Below are positions 5,967 to 8,967 of a stretch of 8,967 nt of DNA, piece by piece. The notes below the pieces were generated by a model that was not told where the DNA came from, ran no database searches, and saw only the letters and a list, made by a program, of their open reading frames with translations. The first letter of the stretch is position 1. Every line of letters begins with the position of its first letter. The translations under genes and the position numbers were made by a program. The stretch comes from Chroococcidiopsidaceae cyanobacterium CP_BM_RX_35 (GTDB lineage: Bacteria; Cyanobacteriota; Cyanobacteriia; Cyanobacteriales; Chroococcidiopsidaceae), in assembly GCA_019242465.1 (NCBI GenBank), contig JAFAVL010000249.1, positions 1-8,967 of the forward strand. Reading direction: 5' to 3'.

Positions 5967-6899
5967 TTAAGTCTGCCTGGGCTTCGGCAAGTGCTGCTCT
6001 GTGTTGTTGGACGGGGACCCTATGCCACTCAAACCCTGGACTAAACGGTCTAATTCCAGTTGCATCTGCGTGCAGACTTTTTCATAACAAGCATCCACAT
6101 AGTCACGGTCTTTGGCCGCAGCGTGCCCATAATGCTCAAACACTATCGGCGCACAAATCCGAGTGTGAATTGCTATAGGTAGAGGAATATTTGGCCAAGG
6201 TCCAATTGTTAATCCCCAAGGTAGTCCTAAGTAAACCGGAAAGACAATGGGATCAATACCAAATAACCACGGTACACCCCACTCATGTAGTTGCTGTAAC
6301 TGCTTGTAGCAATCGGTCAGAATCAACAGGGTATCGTGAGCGCCGTTAGAAATTGCTGGCACAATTGGTACACCTTGCGTTAGTGCCAGTTTGATAAACC
6401 CCTTTCGACCAACAAAGTGAATTTTATGCCGTTGATGATGGGGTCGCCATAAATCTTCTGCCCCTCCAGGATAGACAAGTACTGCTGCGCCTCGCTGAAG
6501 GGCGGCGATCGCCATTTTGGGGTGAGCCCTAATCGCCCCTAGTTGCACTGTAAGTTGAGAATAGACTGGCACCATCCAGACATACGGATGCATCAGTCCG
6601 TAAACTAAGCGTTCTGGACCAAACCGACGAAACCAGTCATACATGAACATCAGAGTATCTGGTGCGAGCATTCCTCCATTGTGGGCTCCTACAATTAGCA
6701 TACTTCCCTGTGAGGGAATGTGATGCCAACCATCAGTTGTTACTCGAAAGTAGTAACGGTAGAGCCATTCGCCTAGTGGTAGCAATGCTTGAATCACCTG
6801 TGGGTCCCGCTCATCAAGCGACCAACCATCAAATCGAGAACCAAAGACTTTACCGTTATCAAAGCGACTGCTCATTAAAGTTTCAAAGTAGCTAGACAA
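5967..6899 (-). CDS. Lysophospholipid acyltransferase-like protein (MGAT/DGAT-like LPLAT family)
   Basis: A 310-residue protein of the glycerol-acyltransferase superfamily, enzymes that transfer fatty acyl groups from acyl-CoA or acyl-ACP to glycerolipids or other alcohols at the membrane. The histidine box reads AHNGGMLAPD (H73, D81) in place of the plain HxxxxD of PlsC, an arrangement I associate with the MGAT-like branch. The second box YPGGAEDLW (143-151), then GRKGFIKLAL (164-173), VPIVP (177-181) and GAHDT (186-190) fit the same branch. Cyanobacterial relatives such as Synechocystis slr2103 are linked to acylplastoquinone or triacylglycerol synthesis, but I cannot fix the substrate. The start used is TTG at 6897-6899; an in-frame ATG eight codons later (6873-6875) is a real alternative, and neither has a strong ribosome site. 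It is convergent with the methyltransferase relic. Confidence 0.83.
   Translation of the reverse strand: MSSYFETLMSSRFDNGKVFGSRFDGWSLDERDPQVIQALLPLGEWLYRYYFRVTTDGWHHIPSQGSMLIVGAHNGGMLAPDTLMFMYDWFRRFGPERLVYGLMHPYVWMVPVYSQLTVQLGAIRAHPKMAIAALQRGAAVLVYPGGAEDLWRPHHQRHKIHFVGRKGFIKLALTQGVPIVPAISNGAHDTLLILTDCYKQLQQLHEWGVPWLFGIDPIVFPVYLGLPWGLTIGPWPNIPLPIAIHTRICAPIVFEHYGHAAAKDRDYVDACYEKVCTQMQLELDRLVQGLSGIGSPSNNTEQHLPKPRQT
6505..6512. repeat. HIP1 palindrome GCGATCGC
   Basis: A second exact GCGATCGC octamer, inside the acyltransferase gene, consistent with a cyanobacterial host genome. Confidence 0.75.
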
Positions 6900-7033
6900 T
6901 GATTCTAACTACTCCGATAGCAACGGTACAATTTGGATATGGCGTGTAGGAAATTTCAAAACCTGTTGCCTATTGTCAGCATTGCGTTAATTTTATAACA
7001 ACAAAGTCAACCTGAGCGACATGTATTCTTCTT

Positions 7034-7068
7034 CTTGCAGCGAACTGAAGAGTTCGCCTACGCTCAAG
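7034..7068. other. Hairpin in the divergent acyltransferase/DUF202 intergenic region
   Basis: GCGAACT (7040-7046) pairs perfectly with AGTTCGC (7051-7057) around GAAG, with outer CTTG (7034-7037) and CAAG (7065-7068) able to close the base. The 269-base region 6900-7168 must hold both divergent promoters, but I could not pick out convincing -35/-10 pairs. The hairpin lies about 100 bases before the DUF202 gene and could be a leader structure. No function can be assigned. Confidence 0.35.
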
Positions 7069-7168
7069 GGAAAAACTCATCAGGAATATGCCTTATTGGT
7101 ACATGGCAATTACTCTGTCTCCACTGGTGTAAATTTGAGTTAAGGGTCGTCTTTTAAATCTGCTTTGA

Positions 7169-7519
7169 ATGTTCAACATGCGGAATAATACCGAACGAGT
7201 GCGAGAACACCTGGCAAACGAGCGGACTTATCTATCTTGGATGCGTACCGCGATTGCTCTTATGGGTTTTAGCTTCGTCATCATGCGCCTTCGCTACTCA
7301 CACAACTCTCAGCTAAGGCATCCAGGTAATGGCTGGGAGTTAAGTTTATTCTTTTCTTTGAGCAGTCTATCGATAGTAATACTCACAACCCAGCATTACT
7401 TTGCCGTCCGCCATGCAATCAATTCTGACATGAGAGAAGCCTCAAGCCGTTGGGTGCTTTTGCTCAGCCTATTCGTTACAATTTTGGGATCTGGAGTGAT
7501 TTATTTATCATTTTTGTAA
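7169..7519 (+). CDS. DUF202 (YidH-like) small membrane protein
   Basis: A complete 116-residue protein. The N-terminal signature REHLANERTYLSWMRTAIAL (residues 12-31) is the conserved cytosolic and first-helix segment of DUF202, a family of small inner-membrane proteins of unknown function. Three hydrophobic helices are visible, near 27-42, 55-76 and 92-115. The length is normal for the family. Two in-frame ATGs are available (7169 and 7178) and neither has a clear Shine-Dalgarno sequence, so the start is uncertain by three residues. The gene is alone on its strand between the acyltransferase (divergent) and the small acidic protein (convergent), so context gives no functional hint. Confidence 0.85.
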   Translation: MFNMRNNTERVREHLANERTYLSWMRTAIALMGFSFVIMRLRYSHNSQLRHPGNGWELSLFFSLSSLSIVILTTQHYFAVRHAINSDMREASSRWVLLLSLFVTILGSGVIYLSFL

Positions 7520-7547
7520 CAAGTAGCTTGATTGTAAAATCTAGGCT

Positions 7548-7581
7548 GCTGGGAGGCTGATTTTGATTCGACGCTCCCAGC
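7548..7581. terminator. Hairpin between convergent DUF202 and acidic-protein genes
   Basis: GCTGGGAG (7548-7555) pairs perfectly with CTCCCAGC (7574-7581) around an 18-base loop containing TTTT. It lies 28 bases after the DUF202 stop and six bases past the stop of the gene on the other strand, so it can serve both. It is not a compact canonical terminator. Confidence 0.5.
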
Positions 7582-7587
7582 TTGGCT

Positions 7588-7896
7588 TTACTTCGGAGGC
7601 TCCTTGCCCTCAACATACATCGGAGGCTCAATGGCAAAATTGTCGAGCCTACCAGATTCATCAATGATGTAACCGTCTGTTGTGTGTAAGTCTGTACCCG
7701 CTTCTTGCTCTTCTAAAGCTTCTACTTGGTGTTCGCTCCGTTTGGGATCGGTGTTAGCAGGAATCTTTGCATCTGGGGGATTAACTGCTGTTGTCTGTGC
7801 AGTTTGAACTGCAGAGTGCTCGTTTCCTGGCGCCCCTCTACCGGGTTCAGCTTCTCTTGGATCTTCTGGTAGTACTTGATTGGGATCATTACTCAT
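7588..7896 (-). CDS. Small acidic, probably disordered protein with an Hlip-leader-like C-terminus
   Basis: About 102 residues, rich in Glu, Asp, Pro and Gln, with no hydrophobic helix. The first two thirds (NQVLPEDPREAEPG...) look intrinsically disordered. The end reads YIIDESGRLDNFAIEPPMYVE, which resembles the leader found before the chlorophyll-binding helix in some cyanobacterial high-light-inducible proteins (pattern recalled as GRLNNFAIEPxMYV). Here the protein stops seven residues later, and no helix is encoded downstream. I chose the ATG at 7894-7896 because AAGGA lies eight bases upstream; an ATG three codons earlier overlaps that ribosome site. The protein may be a truncated or stand-alone relative of the Hlip family, or an unrelated hypothetical. 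It lies 178 bp downstream of the dehydrogenase on the same strand, so may have its own promoter. Confidence 0.7.
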   Translation of the reverse strand: MSNDPNQVLPEDPREAEPGRGAPGNEHSAVQTAQTTAVNPPDAKIPANTDPKRSEHQVEALEEQEAGTDLHTTDGYIIDESGRLDNFAIEPPMYVEGKEPPK

Positions 7897-8074
7897 ATGA
7901 TGCATCCTTGCTATCTTTTATTTCAGTTTCTGACGATATCCCAGTTTGAAGTAGGCTTGTCTCTTTCGCGAGGATTAAATTAGAACAGTGCGGAGGCAGA
8001 GATGTAAAAGTGTAGCTGCCGTCATTGCCTCAAGGGAACACCTGTGGCGGCTTCGACGACTCAAGAGCGCAAGC

Positions 8075-8967
8075 TCAAACATCACTCTTTGGGAGCAGCC
8101 CACCCAAGACAACAGCGGCTCCGAGTACGGTTGCTGCGAATGCTCCCCACTTGAGTGACGGATTCATCTCTAGCCAGTCAGTGAAACTTGGGATTGCCAA
8201 GTGACGGAAGTCCCCCTCAACTCTGTCGTGTTCTGGAATGGGCGCGAAGAGGTTATCTGGCGCGTCCTCAGACTTTGGCTCACTGGTACGCTGCCCTGAG
8301 AAGGCAACCAGCAGCAACAAGAAATCTACCAACTCTGGTGAGATTCGCTGCATGAGATCTAATATCCGACCAACATCCCCAACAATGAAGTCACGCGTGG
8401 GGTGTTCAGCGACGTAGAGAATCGCGTCGGCGACAAGGCTGGGTTGGTAGTAAGGTGGTACCCCTGTTGGCTTGACGCCTAACTTTGTACGAGCGTTGTT
8501 GTAGAAAGGTGTGTTAATCACTGCTGGCTTCACACTCGTGACGCTAATTGACCACCCCTCATGTTTAAGTTCAACACGCAGAGCTTCGAGAAAACCTTCA
8601 ACCCCATGCTTGGATGAGGAGTAAGCACTCTGTAGTGGTAGCGCTCGCCTACCCTCCACTGAGGAAACATGGATGAGTGCCCCACGTCCCTCTTGCTTGA
8701 GATGAGGCAAAGCTGCCATGGCACCGTAAGCCTGTCCATTCAAGTTGACATCAATGACTCGTTTAAACTCCTCAGGTGTCAACTCGTCAAAGGGGGCAAG
8801 GATACCAATAGCGGCGACATGCACCCAGGTATCTAGTCGTCCGTATATAGCAACTGCCTTGTCTGCTATTGCTTTTACCTGCTCAAAATCACTCACATCT
8901 GCAACTACAGCTGTTGCCTCAGCGCCGAAGCTTTGGATCTCCTCGACTAGAGATGACAGTCCTGGTT
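8075..8967 (-). CDS. Short-chain dehydrogenase/reductase with C-terminal membrane anchor, partial
   Basis: The frame is open to the right edge, so the N-terminal glycine-rich NAD(P)-binding motif lies outside the window. A GTG at 8894-8896 is internal: 23 codons before it (PGLSSLVEEIQSFG, then AEATAVVADV) belong to the same SDR fold. Catalytic elements are visible: DVNLNGQ, HVSS and YSSSK (Tyr at 8621-8623, Lys at 8609-8611). Where classical SDRs have NNAG this one reads HVAAIG. After the fold comes a segment EPKSEDAPDNLFAPIPEHDRV and then one hydrophobic helix (WGAFAATVLGAAVVLGGLL) near the C-terminus, suggesting membrane anchoring. This architecture fits a recurring bacterial SDR subfamily of unknown substrate. 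The protein ends normally with TGA at 8075-8077. Neighbouring genes do not reveal its pathway. Confidence 0.87.
   Translation of the reverse strand, partial: PGLSSLVEEIQSFGAEATAVVADVSDFEQVKAIADKAVAIYGRLDTWVHVAAIGILAPFDELTPEEFKRVIDVNLNGQAYGAMAALPHLKQEGRGALIHVSSVEGRRALPLQSAYSSSKHGVEGFLEALRVELKHEGWSISVTSVKPAVINTPFYNNARTKLGVKPTGVPPYYQPSLVADAILYVAEHPTRDFIVGDVGRILDLMQRISPELVDFLLLLVAFSGQRTSEPKSEDAPDNLFAPIPEHDRVEGDFRHLAIPSFTDWLEMNPSLKWGAFAATVLGAAVVLGGLLPKSDV

Noticed and set aside
7021..7143. 40-codon ORF in the region between the acyltransferase and DUF202 genes
   Set aside because: It has no ribosome binding site, no recognisable motif, and is crossed by a hairpin. It is probably chance.
8065..8076. 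GAGC-GCAA-GCTC mini-hairpin at the end of the dehydrogenase gene
   Set aside because: A four-base stem is too short to call a terminator with confidence, and no U-run follows on the coding strand.

Overview
The window looks like a cyanobacterial chromosome segment. Two copies of the HIP1 palindrome GCGATCGC lie inside genes, the left edge carries the end of polyribonucleotide phosphorylase, and several proteins (DUF1499, the acyltransferase, a small acidic protein with a leader motif like that of high-light-inducible proteins) look cyanobacterial. I cannot name a species from this sequence. No rRNA, tRNA, CRISPR array or intact insertion sequence was seen.

Layout, left to right. On the + strand: the 3' end of pnp, closed by a perfect 19-bp hairpin; a DUF1499 gene; a heavy-metal P1B-type ATPase that has lost its middle through an in-frame deletion; a CDF-family Zn/Cd exporter directly behind it; a radical SAM protein with a C-terminal SPASM/twitch-type cysteine set; a structured intergenic element; and an AT-rich GT4 glycosyltransferase split by a one-base frameshift. 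Next comes a decayed fragment that I read as a DNA phosphorothioation-associated methyltransferase. A hairpin separates it from a convergent (- strand) MGAT/PlsC-like acyltransferase. A + strand DUF202 membrane protein, a convergent hairpin, and two - strand genes follow: a small acidic protein and a short-chain dehydrogenase that runs off the right edge.

Functionally there is a metal-efflux pair (ATPase plus CDF). The ATPase keeps its metal-binding domain, actuator domain and last two helices but lacks the phosphorylation and nucleotide-binding domains, so the CDF protein is probably the only working exporter. The radical SAM gene and the broken glycosyltransferase may be left from a surface-glycan or small-molecule cluster. 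The broken ATPase, frameshifted glycosyltransferase and methyltransferase relic all lie between 707 and 5941, which suggests an accessory, decaying segment inserted beside housekeeping genes. I did not find a convincing complete new system. The best leads are the deleted ATPase, the methyltransferase relic, the stand-alone Hlip-leader-like protein and the radical SAM locus.
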